Assembly (NCBI GenBank): GCA_041394945.1
Contig: JAWKHH010000002.1
Span: forward strand, 938,501 to 1,002,500
Origin: Bryobacteraceae bacterium
GTDB lineage: Bacteria > Acidobacteriota > Terriglobia > Bryobacterales > Bryobacteraceae
DNA: 64,000 bases
Reading direction: 5' to 3'
The notes beneath the pieces were generated by a model, which saw nothing but the letters and a program-made list of their open reading frames with translations, had not been told where the DNA came from and made no database searches. Shown piece by piece: positions 35,495 to 43,335 of the stretch (positions are counted from its first letter, which is position 1; each line of letters opens with the position of its first letter). The translations under genes were made by a program, and so were the position numbers.

Positions 35495-36559
35495 CTACCG
35501 CCGGGGAAGCCGGACCGCTTCTCCCGTCGCCACCGACTTCTTCGCCGCGTCGATGATCTCCACTACGTCGACGTTGATATCGATCGCCGTCAGCCCCTCG
35601 ACCGCCTTGTTCGCGCGAATCGCCTCCACCATGTAGGCGATCGGCTCGGCCGCCGACGGCGCAAGCGGCGTGACATCGAGATTCTGCGCGGCCCCGCGTC
35701 CCTTGCGCATCTCCACGCGATCGCGCGTCATGTGCAGGCTGCCGTCCAGGCCGAAGACTTCCAGATCCTGAAACGATCGTGGCAAATCCCAGCTCCCCTC
35801 GAACAACCCCACGCCGTTCTTATAGGAAAGGATCATCGTCGAGTTGTCTTCCACCTTCGGGAACGTCTCCGGCCGCAGATGATTCACGTGCGCGTAGACG
35901 CGCTCCGGCCGCCCCAGGTACCACAAGCTCCACAGCGCGTTGTAGCAGCCGAAGTCCATCAGCGCCCCGGCGCCGTTCTTCACCGGATCGGTCAGCCACT
36001 CGAAGAAGTATTGGCTGCGCGCGCCGCGGGACCCCGGTCCGCCGTGCCCCACGATGCCGCGCAGACGCCACGGCTTGCCGATCGCGCCCTTGTCGGCCTC
36101 CCCTTTCGCCGCGTACTGCGTGGCCCACCACGCCATCTGGTAGTTCGTCATGATGCGGATCGAATGCTTCCGGGCCATGTCGCGGATCGCCACCGCGTCC
36201 GCGTAGGTCGACGCCAGCGGCTTCTCGAAAATCACGTTGACCTTCCGGGGCGCGCACCACTCCACCACCTTGCGATGCTGGTTGTTTTCGTTGAACGCCC
36301 ACACGATATCGGGCTTGGTCTGCTCGAGCATCTTCACCGGGTCGGAAAAGAAAAGTCCGTCGGCTGCGCCCATCTTCTTCGCCTCCGCGATCAGCTCCGG
36401 ATTCGTCTCCGCGATCCCGACGAGCATGGCCGGGTCGCCCTTGATCATTTTCGGCAGGTGCCCCCAGACGTGCGAGTGCAGCAGGCCGATGACGGCGATC
36501 TTCTCGGCCGCGGCGGGAAGCGCCAACAGCCACGCGAGTGCGAGGGAACGAGCCAGCAT
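35495..36559 (-). CDS. Gfo/Idh/MocA-family oxidoreductase, exported
   Basis: A 354-residue NAD(P)-dependent sugar dehydrogenase-like protein. A signal peptide (MLARSLALAWLLALPAAAE) precedes the Rossmann fold (IAVIGLLHSHVWGHL). The EKPLAST motif with the conserved lysine and the C-terminal alpha/beta domain with HGGPGSRGARS follow. The nucleotide-binding glycine motif is reduced (GLLHSH instead of GxGxxG), which may weaken cofactor binding. Export with a retained NAD(P) fold is a known pattern for acidobacterial and planctomycete members that carry their cofactor. It faces away from the small exported protein at 36600. Confidence 0.87.
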   Translation of the reverse strand: MLARSLALAWLLALPAAAEKIAVIGLLHSHVWGHLPKMIKGDPAMLVGIAETNPELIAEAKKMGAADGLFFSDPVKMLEQTKPDIVWAFNENNQHRKVVEWCAPRKVNVIFEKPLASTYADAVAIRDMARKHSIRIMTNYQMAWWATQYAAKGEADKGAIGKPWRLRGIVGHGGPGSRGARSQYFFEWLTDPVKNGAGALMDFGCYNALWSLWYLGRPERVYAHVNHLRPETFPKVEDNSTMILSYKNGVGLFEGSWDLPRSFQDLEVFGLDGSLHMTRDRVEMRKGRGAAQNLDVTPLAPSAAEPIAYMVEAIRANKAVEGLTAIDINVDVVEIIDAAKKSVATGEAVRLPRR

Positions 36560-36599
36560 AGACCATCATTGTGCCAGTTTTCCGCTATCCTGAGTCGGT

Positions 36600-36887
36600 A
36601 TGAGGATCTTGGTTCTTCTGGCGTTGTCGGCCGCGGCCCAGGCCGCCGAATGGACCGGCGCCATCTCCGAAGCCGGCTGCGGACTCAAGCACGCCGCCGG
36701 CGGCGCTGAACAGTGCGTCGAGGCCTGCGTGAAGAAAGGCGCCGCCCCCGTCTTCGTCACCAACAACCGCGTGATCCGCATCGCAAACGCCGAGCGCGTC
36801 ATGGAGTTCCTCGGCAAGAAGGTGAAGATCGAAGGACGCCTCGAACGCGACGCCATCACCGTGGATCGCGTGGAGACCGTGAATTGA
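36600..36887 (+). CDS. Small exported protein (95 aa)
   Basis: A signal peptide (MRILVLLALSAAAQAA) is followed by about 78 residues with three cysteines (EAGCGLKH, EQCVEACVKKG) and a beta-rich segment ending VKIEGRLERDAITVDRVE, which resembles a small OB-fold domain. The pattern of signal peptide, conserved Cys and terminal OB-like strand occurs in small acidobacterial exported proteins; no function is known. The stop overlaps the TTG start of the ABC permease gene. Confidence 0.75.
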   Translation: MRILVLLALSAAAQAAEWTGAISEAGCGLKHAAGGAEQCVEACVKKGAAPVFVTNNRVIRIANAERVMEFLGKKVKIEGRLERDAITVDRVETVN

Positions 36888-37708
36888 ACGTCCCCGGACG
36901 CCTCTTCCTCACCAACATCATCGAACGCCGCGCCCTGCTCTATCAGATGGTCCGCCGCGACTTCGAACAGCGCTACGTCGGCTCGGCCGGCGGCTGGCTC
37001 TGGGGGCTCATCCATCCGCTCGCCATTCTGCTCTGCTGGAAATTCGTCTTCGAAATCTGCATGAAGATCCAGCTTCCGCGCGGCGAAGTCACTCAAAACT
37101 ACACGCTCTTCCTGCTCGCCGGCTATCTCCCGTGGACCCTTTTTCAGGACACCGTCCTGCGCTCCGCCACCAGCCTCGTCGACCAGGCAAACCTCATCAC
37201 CAAGACCGTCTTTCCCGCCGAACTGATCCCCATCGCCATCTTTTTCTCCTCGCTCGTCAACCACCTGCTTACCCTCTTCCTCGTCCTCGGCGCGGCTTGG
37301 CTCTGGCTCGGCCAGGCGTCGGTGATGACCTTGTCGCTCCCCATCTACATGATCCTCACCGGGCTCCTCGGCGTCGGCATCGGCTGGATCGTCGCCAGCC
37401 TCCAGGTGTACGTCCGGGATACCGCCCAGGTGATGACCGTCGTGCTCACCATCTGGTTCTGGCTCACCCCGATCTTCATCTACGAGGAGTCCTACCCCTC
37501 GCGTTTTCATTTCCTGCTCGATTACAATCCGCTCGCCTACCTCGTTCGCGCCTACCGCGAGCATCTCCTCGGCCCGCTGCCGGACCTGCGTCAGCTCGCC
37601 CTCGTCGGCGAGGAAATCGGGGTCATCGCCTTCTACGCCCTGGCCGCCTTTATCGCCGGCGGGCTCTTCTTCCGGCAGTTGAAGCGCGGTTTTGCCGACG
37701 TGTTGTAG
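36884..37708 (+). CDS. ABC-2 type permease, polysaccharide export (Wzm/TagG-like)
   Basis: A 274-residue inner-membrane permease with six predicted helices. The N-terminal amphipathic stretch MVRRDFEQRYVGSAGGWLW and ASLQVYVRDTAQVMTVVLTIWFWLTPIFY-like segment (split here) are typical of the ABC2 permeases that export O-antigen or teichoic-acid polymers. I take TTG at 36884, overlapping the upstream stop, as start because it gives the usual ~30 residues before the RRDF motif. The matching ATP-binding subunit is not adjacent in this window. Confidence 0.87.
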   Translation: MNVPGRLFLTNIIERRALLYQMVRRDFEQRYVGSAGGWLWGLIHPLAILLCWKFVFEICMKIQLPRGEVTQNYTLFLLAGYLPWTLFQDTVLRSATSLVDQANLITKTVFPAELIPIAIFFSSLVNHLLTLFLVLGAAWLWLGQASVMTLSLPIYMILTGLLGVGIGWIVASLQVYVRDTAQVMTVVLTIWFWLTPIFIYEESYPSRFHFLLDYNPLAYLVRAYREHLLGPLPDLRQLALVGEEIGVIAFYALAAFIAGGLFFRQLKRGFADVL

Positions 37709-37737
37709 GAACCGGCATCCGCGCCGATAAGAGCGGT

Positions 37738-38619
37738 ATGGCCGCCGCGGCGCTCGATCGCCAGATCCTTGAGGCGCTCGAAGAATTTGCCGAACAACCA
37801 GTGGCGGCGAGGCGGCGCCTCCGGGAACTGATATTCGCCCATGAAGCGGACCCGTCCGCCGTCTGCGCGGCCGTTCTCTGTGGCAGCGAACCCTCCTCGG
37901 CCACTGAGTTCCTCGCCGGCCTTCTTGCCGAATCCGGCTCGCTCGCTCCCTTCGTCTGCGATCCCATGCGCTGCTCGTTCGCCGACGCCCGCCACCTCAG
38001 CGCTCTCGCCCTGCGCCGAATCTCCGCCTTCGACGCTGAAGTGCTCCGCTACGCCATGTCGTTGGGCTCGGCCTGCAACGCGGCGCTTACTCGGGCCTTT
38101 GCCTTGCTCCGCACCCTCGAATCCGGCCCCCGCCTGCTCCCGTCGTTGATGCAGCTCATGCGCAGTTCCAACCGCAACGTCCGCGCCGATGCCGCGCTGC
38201 TCATCGCACGCGTCAAACGCGATCCGGAATGGGTTCGTAAGTGCACCGAGGACGCGGACTCCCGCGTGCGCGCCCAGGCCGTCGAGGGTTTGTGGGGCGT
38301 GGCGTCCGCGGACGCGGTCGACCTTTTTCGCCACGCCGCGCGCGACCCCCATCATCGCGTCTCGGCCAATGCCATCGTCGGCCTCCATCTCGCCGGAGTC
38401 AACATCGTCCAACACCTCGACCACATGACCACCCACGACGATCCCTTCTTTCGCGCCGCCGCTGCTTTCGCCATGGGCGAATGCGGTTGTCCCGAGTTCG
38501 AATCGCGGTTGCGCCAGATGGTAGGTTCGCCCATCTCCATGGTCCGCCGCTGCGCGATCCGCGCCCTTGTCCGGATACGAAAACGAGTGCCGAATCCATC
38601 CGTTAATTTAGATTCCTAA
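37738..38619 (+). CDS. HEAT-repeat protein
   Basis: A 293-residue soluble protein of alpha-helical repeats. Repeat units are visible in the middle and C-terminal part (for example NVRADAALLIARVKRDPEWV, SRVRAQAVEGLWGVASADAV, HRVSANAIVGLHLAGV, FRAAAAFAMGECGCPEF, SMVRRCAIRALVRIRK), spaced by about 30-35 residues. Such scaffolds bind proteins; the partner is unknown. It begins 29 bases after the permease gene with an AAGAGCGG-like ribosome-binding site. The same repeats occur in many acidobacterial regulators. Confidence 0.8.
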   Translation: MAAAALDRQILEALEEFAEQPVAARRRLRELIFAHEADPSAVCAAVLCGSEPSSATEFLAGLLAESGSLAPFVCDPMRCSFADARHLSALALRRISAFDAEVLRYAMSLGSACNAALTRAFALLRTLESGPRLLPSLMQLMRSSNRNVRADAALLIARVKRDPEWVRKCTEDADSRVRAQAVEGLWGVASADAVDLFRHAARDPHHRVSANAIVGLHLAGVNIVQHLDHMTTHDDPFFRAAAAFAMGECGCPEFESRLRQMVGSPISMVRRCAIRALVRIRKRVPNPSVNLDS

Positions 38620-38625
38620 ACTAAC

Positions 38626-38650
38626 TTTTCCGGAAAAACAGCTATATACT
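38626..38650 (+). promoter_or_regulatory. Palindrome and -10 element upstream of the second TonB receptor
   Basis: TTTTCCGGAAAA (38626-38637) is a perfect 12-bp palindrome, and TATACT (38645-38650) is a -10-like hexamer 8 bases after it. The palindrome sits where the -35 region would be, as an operator for a dimeric regulator would. No conventional -35 hexamer is visible. The ATG is at 38726. Confidence 0.4.
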
Positions 38651-38725
38651 GGACCCAGTCAGGGTTAGTCTCCGGACCGATGTAGGTTCCGGCTATTCTC
38701 TCGCCACGGAGCACTGGTTCTACGT

Positions 38726-41700
38726 ATGAAACGATCTGCTGTCTTCGCCGCCGGCGTGTTTGCATTCGCCACCGCCGCCTTCTCCCAAAACGCAACCGTT
38801 CAAGGCGTCGTCGTCGACCCTCAGGCGGCTGTCGTCGCCAATGCCAAGGTCAGCGCCATTGATGAGTCCAAGGGCCTGGTCGTCCGCGAAACCACCACCG
38901 CCGCCGACGGCGCCTTCACCATCGTGCAATTGTTGCGCGGCGTCTACACCCTCAAGATCGAAGCGGCCGGATTCAAGACCACCGAGAAGAAAGGCCTCGT
39001 CATCGATCCCAACCAGATCGTCAACCTCGGCAGCGTCGCCATGGAGGTTGGGCAAACCGCCGAATCCATCACCGTTGAAGCCACCGTTCCACTGGTGGAA
39101 ACCGCCACAGCCAACAAGAGCTTCGTCATCGATTCCCGCCAGGTAACCGAACTCTCTCTCAACGGCCGCGACTTCCAGTCGCTCATGCGAACTCTCCCCG
39201 GCGTGGTTTCCAACAACGCCTCCGATTTCCGCCTCGCCTTCAACAATACGGATCAGTTCAACGTCAACGGCCTCCGCGGCTCGATGAATAACTTTTTCCT
39301 CGACGGCTCCATCAACACAGACGTCGGCGCCAACGATGGTCAGTACACGCAGCTTTCCATGGACGCCGTCGGCGAATTCAAAGTGCAAACCTCCGTCTTC
39401 AATGCCGAACATGGCCGCAACCCCGGTATCTTGCTCAGCGCCAGCACCAAGTCCGGCGGCCGGCAATTCCACGGCACGCTCTATGAATTCGTGCGCAACA
39501 ATAAGTTCGACGCGCGCCAGCCGTTCGATACCACCGGCGCCACGCAGCCGCTTCGCTTCAACCAGTTCGGCGGCAACATCAGCGGCCCCGTCTACCTTCC
39601 CAAAATCTCGTCCCCGGCGAACAAGAAGCTGTTCTTCTTCTTCAACTACGAAGGCACCCGCGCCTCGCGCCCCCTCGGCGGCAACTTCGTCGACCTCCCC
39701 CACCCCGATCTTCTCAACGGCGATCTCAGCCGCCTCTACCGCAACGTCCCCATCGCCACCGCGCCCCAGTTCCGCACCGGGCAGGTCTTCCGCCCGGGGA
39801 CTCTCGAGCGCAATGCCGCAGGGCAGATCACCGGCGGCGATCCCTATCCCGGCAACATCGTTCCGCGCAGCGAATGGTCCCGGAACGCGCCGGCCTTCCT
39901 CAAAGTGATCAACTTCCTGCCCGTTTCCGGTGGCGCCCCTCTCGTCACCAACCCCGAATTGGTCCGCGTCCCCTATCAGGACACCTACCGTTTCAGCAAG
40001 AACCAGTACGTGGCTCGCGTCGACTACGCGGTCAACGAAAGCATGAACGTCTTCTACCGCTGGGTATGGGACCCACAGCGCGAAACCCAGAACCGCGGCA
40101 TCTTCACCACGCTTCCCAACCCCATCTTCCCGATGTTCCGCGAGAAGCCCGGCCAGAGCCACAGCGTGAACGTCATCAACGTGATCCGCCCCACGCTCAC
40201 CAACGAAGCGATCTTCACCGTCAACGACCTCAACCAACTCGTCGACGTCGCCGCCGGCGTCCCCAAGGATCAGTACGACAAGGACGCGCTCGGGTTCACC
40301 TTCGCTGACCCGTTTCCCACCGTCAACTCCCGCAACCGCTTTCCCCGCTTCAATTGCGGAGTCGGCACGTGCGGCTTCGGCGGCTTCCAGGCCGGCTGGA
40401 AGAGCGAAGGCTCCACGGTTGGCTTCACCGACAACGTCACATGGGTGAAGGGCGCCCACCAGATGAAGTTCGGCTTCTTCTGGAACACCAATCTCAACGC
40501 TCAGCAGCCCGGCGCGACCGACCAGTTGAACATCAACTTCGGGCCGAATCTCCAGAACACACGCGACTCGGGCAACACCTTCGCGAACATGCTGCTCGGC
40601 AACTATACGCAGATCAACATGAGCAACTCGAACCCCTACGGTTCGTTCCGCTTCCACGGCGCCGAAGCCTACGCGCAGGATTCGTTCAAGGTGACCAGCC
40701 GGCTCACCCTCGAGTACGGCGTGCGATGGGTCTTCTATGGGCCTACGTATACCCGTGGCGAGTTCCTCCAGAATTATTTTGACCCGGCCCTCTACGACCC
40801 GGCCAAGGCCACCCGGCTCGAACTGACGCCCGGACTCACCCAGGGCACCATCATCCCCGGCTCCGGCGACCTCGCCAACGGCATGGTTCAGGAAGGGCAG
40901 AACGGATACGACCGCGGCTTCACCAAGCGCCGCTGGAACCAGTTCTCCCCGCGCATCGGCTTCGCCCTCGATCCCTTCGGCGACGGCAAAACCTCCATCC
41001 GTGGCGGCGGCGGCGTCTTCTGGGAACGCATCCGCCAGAACAACCTGAACTTCGGCGGCCTCGGCAACCCGCCGCTTGTCTTCAACCCCAGCGCCTATGT
41101 CGGCCAGATCGACCAGGTGACCGCCGGCACGTTCTCCGGTGGACGCTTCGCCCCGTCCAACGTCGTCGCCTGGGCCCGCGACGGCAAGAACCCCACCATA
41201 TATAGCTGGAGCCTCGGCGTTCAGCGCCAGTTGCCCGCCGGCTTCGCCATCGACGCGGCCTACGTCGGCAACATCTCGCGCCACCTCATGGACGTCCGCG
41301 ACATCAACTCCCTGCCGCTCGGCTCCACGCTGGACCCCAACCTCCTCCGTAGCGTGAACAACGTCTCCAATGCCGTCCGCCCCTACCTCGGCTACGGCAC
41401 AATCAACTTCACCGACTTCGCGAGCAACTCCAACTACAACGCCCTCCAGACGCGCCTCAGCCGCCGCTTTTCGAAATCGCTCACCATCAACGGCAGCTAC
41501 ACCTGGTCCAAGGCGCTCGGCTTCACCGAGACCGATACCGAAGGCCTCGCCTACGCCTATAACCGCCGCCGCGACTACGGCCCGCTCGATTTCGACCGGA
41601 CGCAGATGCTCACCATCGACTACGTCTACGAACTGCCCCGGTTCGCTGACAGCGGCCCGGCCAAGTTCGTTCTCAACGGCTGGCAGTTGAGCGGCATCAC

Positions 41701-42145
41701 GCGGTTCTGGGGCGGCACGCCGCTCACCGTCGGCAGCAACGGCAACCTCGGCACGCTCGGCGGCTCGCCCCGCTCCAATTACCTCGGCGGCGATCCCTAC
41801 GAAGGCGGCCGCACGCGCTTCCAATGGTTCAACCCGCTGTTGTTCGCCCGCCCGCTCGACGGCAACCTCGGCAACACCGCCAACGGCCTGCTGCGAGGCC
41901 CCGGCATCAACAACTGGGACGCCTCCCTGTTCAAGAACACCAACATCACCGAACGCTTGCGCCTGCAACTACGCTTTGAGTTCTTCAACCTCTTCAACCA
42001 CACGCAGTTCGCCACGGTGAATACCGGGATCTCGGTTCCCAACCCGGGTCAGGCCGTCACCCAGGCTACCCGCGGCCGCACCGGCGAGGTCACCGGTACC
42101 CGCGATCCCCGCACCCTGCAGATGGGTGTTAAGTTGTACTTCTGA
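38726..42145 (+). CDS. TonB-dependent receptor, Oar-like, carboxypeptidase-regulatory N-terminus
   Basis: A 1139-residue outer-membrane protein. Signal peptide MKRSAVFAAGVFAFATAAF is followed by a CarboxypepD_reg-like domain (TVQGVVVDPQAAVVANAKV to EAAGFKTTEKKG). The plug follows (NVNGLRGSMNNFFLDG, GILLSASTKSGGRQFHGTLYE), then the barrel, ending in LQMGVKLYF with a terminal aromatic. It is the same family as 3326-6754 and the partial gene at the right edge, but they are paralogues with little detailed similarity. Its stop overlaps the probable CTG start of the TPR gene. Confidence 0.93.
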   Translation: MKRSAVFAAGVFAFATAAFSQNATVQGVVVDPQAAVVANAKVSAIDESKGLVVRETTTAADGAFTIVQLLRGVYTLKIEAAGFKTTEKKGLVIDPNQIVNLGSVAMEVGQTAESITVEATVPLVETATANKSFVIDSRQVTELSLNGRDFQSLMRTLPGVVSNNASDFRLAFNNTDQFNVNGLRGSMNNFFLDGSINTDVGANDGQYTQLSMDAVGEFKVQTSVFNAEHGRNPGILLSASTKSGGRQFHGTLYEFVRNNKFDARQPFDTTGATQPLRFNQFGGNISGPVYLPKISSPANKKLFFFFNYEGTRASRPLGGNFVDLPHPDLLNGDLSRLYRNVPIATAPQFRTGQVFRPGTLERNAAGQITGGDPYPGNIVPRSEWSRNAPAFLKVINFLPVSGGAPLVTNPELVRVPYQDTYRFSKNQYVARVDYAVNESMNVFYRWVWDPQRETQNRGIFTTLPNPIFPMFREKPGQSHSVNVINVIRPTLTNEAIFTVNDLNQLVDVAAGVPKDQYDKDALGFTFADPFPTVNSRNRFPRFNCGVGTCGFGGFQAGWKSEGSTVGFTDNVTWVKGAHQMKFGFFWNTNLNAQQPGATDQLNINFGPNLQNTRDSGNTFANMLLGNYTQINMSNSNPYGSFRFHGAEAYAQDSFKVTSRLTLEYGVRWVFYGPTYTRGEFLQNYFDPALYDPAKATRLELTPGLTQGTIIPGSGDLANGMVQEGQNGYDRGFTKRRWNQFSPRIGFALDPFGDGKTSIRGGGGVFWERIRQNNLNFGGLGNPPLVFNPSAYVGQIDQVTAGTFSGGRFAPSNVVAWARDGKNPTIYSWSLGVQRQLPAGFAIDAAYVGNISRHLMDVRDINSLPLGSTLDPNLLRSVNNVSNAVRPYLGYGTINFTDFASNSNYNALQTRLSRRFSKSLTINGSYTWSKALGFTETDTEGLAYAYNRRRDYGPLDFDRTQMLTIDYVYELPRFADSGPAKFVLNGWQLSGITRFWGGTPLTVGSNGNLGTLGGSPRSNYLGGDPYEGGRTRFQWFNPLLFARPLDGNLGNTANGLLRGPGINNWDASLFKNTNITERLRLQLRFEFFNLFNHTQFATVNTGISVPNPGQAVTQATRGRTGEVTGTRDPRTLQMGVKLYF

Positions 42146-43335
42146 AGATCACGCGCAAGACTTACTCGCTCCTGTTTCGGACACAGGGCCGGCTTTCGAT
42201 CTCCTGCAACCGCGCCGGAGCGGCCGTTGCGTTTCTGATCGTCTTTCGCACCGCCGCTCTCACGCTCCTGGCTCTGGCTCCGGCCGCCGGCCAGGAGCGT
42301 TCCCGTTTTGAGACGGCCTCCGAAGCGCTCCGGCAAGGCGACCTCGCTGCCGCTCGCGCTGGCCTCGAAGCCGTCCTCGCCCGCGAACCGCGCCATCTCG
42401 GCGCTCTCGGCAACCTCGGTGTCGTCCTCGCGCGCCAGGGCGATCTCGAAGCCGCCGCCGGCGCTTATCGCCACGCGCTCGCCATCGCGCCCGGCAACCC
42501 GCTCCTCGAACTCAACCTCGGTCTCGCCTACTACAAGCTCAACCGGCACGCGCACGCCGTGCCCCACTTCCGCGCCGTCCTCCGCCGACAGCCCGATCAC
42601 TCCCAGGCGCGCGAACTCCTCGCCGCCTGCCTCATCCAGACCGGCGCCGGCGCCGAAGCGCTTCGCTTGCTTGCGGATGCCCCCTCCGATCCCGGAATTC
42701 TTTACCTGCGAGGGCTGGCGCTCTCCCGCCTCGGCCGCGAAGCGGAAGCCCGCGCCGCCTTCGCCGCTCTGTTCGAAACGGCGCCGCCCGCCCAGGCGCG
42801 CTTCCTCGCCGGCCGCGCCAAGCTCGAGTCCGGACAATACGAGGAAGCCGCCGCCGATCTCGAAGCCGCCGCCAGGCTCGACCCCACGCTCGACGGCATT
42901 GACCGCGAAACCGCCAAGGCCCTGATTCACCTTCGGCGCTTCGAAGAAGCTGAAACCCGCCTCCGCGGCGCGCTCCGGACGACGCCTTCCGATGTCGAAT
43001 CAAGCTACCTGCTCGGCGCAGTGCTGGTGCAACTCGGCCAACCGGCCGCCGCCCTCGCCGAACTCGACCGTGTGATTGCCCTCCGCCCCGGGTCCTGGGC
43101 GGCGCACTACTACCGCGGCCGCGCGCTGCTTGCCGCCCAGGACGGAGCCGCCGCTATCGTAGCGCTCGAGCAAGCGCGCGCGCTGGCCCCGAATCAGGCG
43201 CCCGTCTATTTCCAACTGGCCCGCGCCTGCCAGGCCGCCGGCCGCACCGCCGATGCCGCCGCCGCCAGGGCGAAACTGGCGGCCTTGCGCGGCGCCGAAG
43301 CGGCTCGCGACGAAACCGTCCTCCCGCTGCCGTAG
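42142..43335 (+). CDS. Exported TPR protein with non-canonical start
   Basis: Open frame from 42133 to 43335. Coding similarity to TPR proteins begins well upstream of the first GTG (42559). Codons 42240-42300 encode a hydrophobic export segment (AFLIVFRTAALTLLALAPAAG), and tetratricopeptide repeats start right after it (ALRQGDLAAARAGLEAVLAR, LGNLGVVLARQGDLEAAAGA, and so on). No ATG, GTG or TTG lies in frame before 42559. The best start is CTG at 42142, whose last two bases are part of the TGA of the receptor gene, giving a 4-base overlap and coupling. About eight TPR units fill the rest. It faces the convergent kinase gene stop to stop. Confidence 0.7.
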   Translation: MKITRKTYSLLFRTQGRLSISCNRAGAAVAFLIVFRTAALTLLALAPAAGQERSRFETASEALRQGDLAAARAGLEAVLAREPRHLGALGNLGVVLARQGDLEAAAGAYRHALAIAPGNPLLELNLGLAYYKLNRHAHAVPHFRAVLRRQPDHSQARELLAACLIQTGAGAEALRLLADAPSDPGILYLRGLALSRLGREAEARAAFAALFETAPPAQARFLAGRAKLESGQYEEAAADLEAAARLDPTLDGIDRETAKALIHLRRFEEAETRLRGALRTTPSDVESSYLLGAVLVQLGQPAAALAELDRVIALRPGSWAAHYYRGRALLAAQDGAAAIVALEQARALAPNQAPVYFQLARACQAAGRTADAAAARAKLAALRGAEAARDETVLPLP

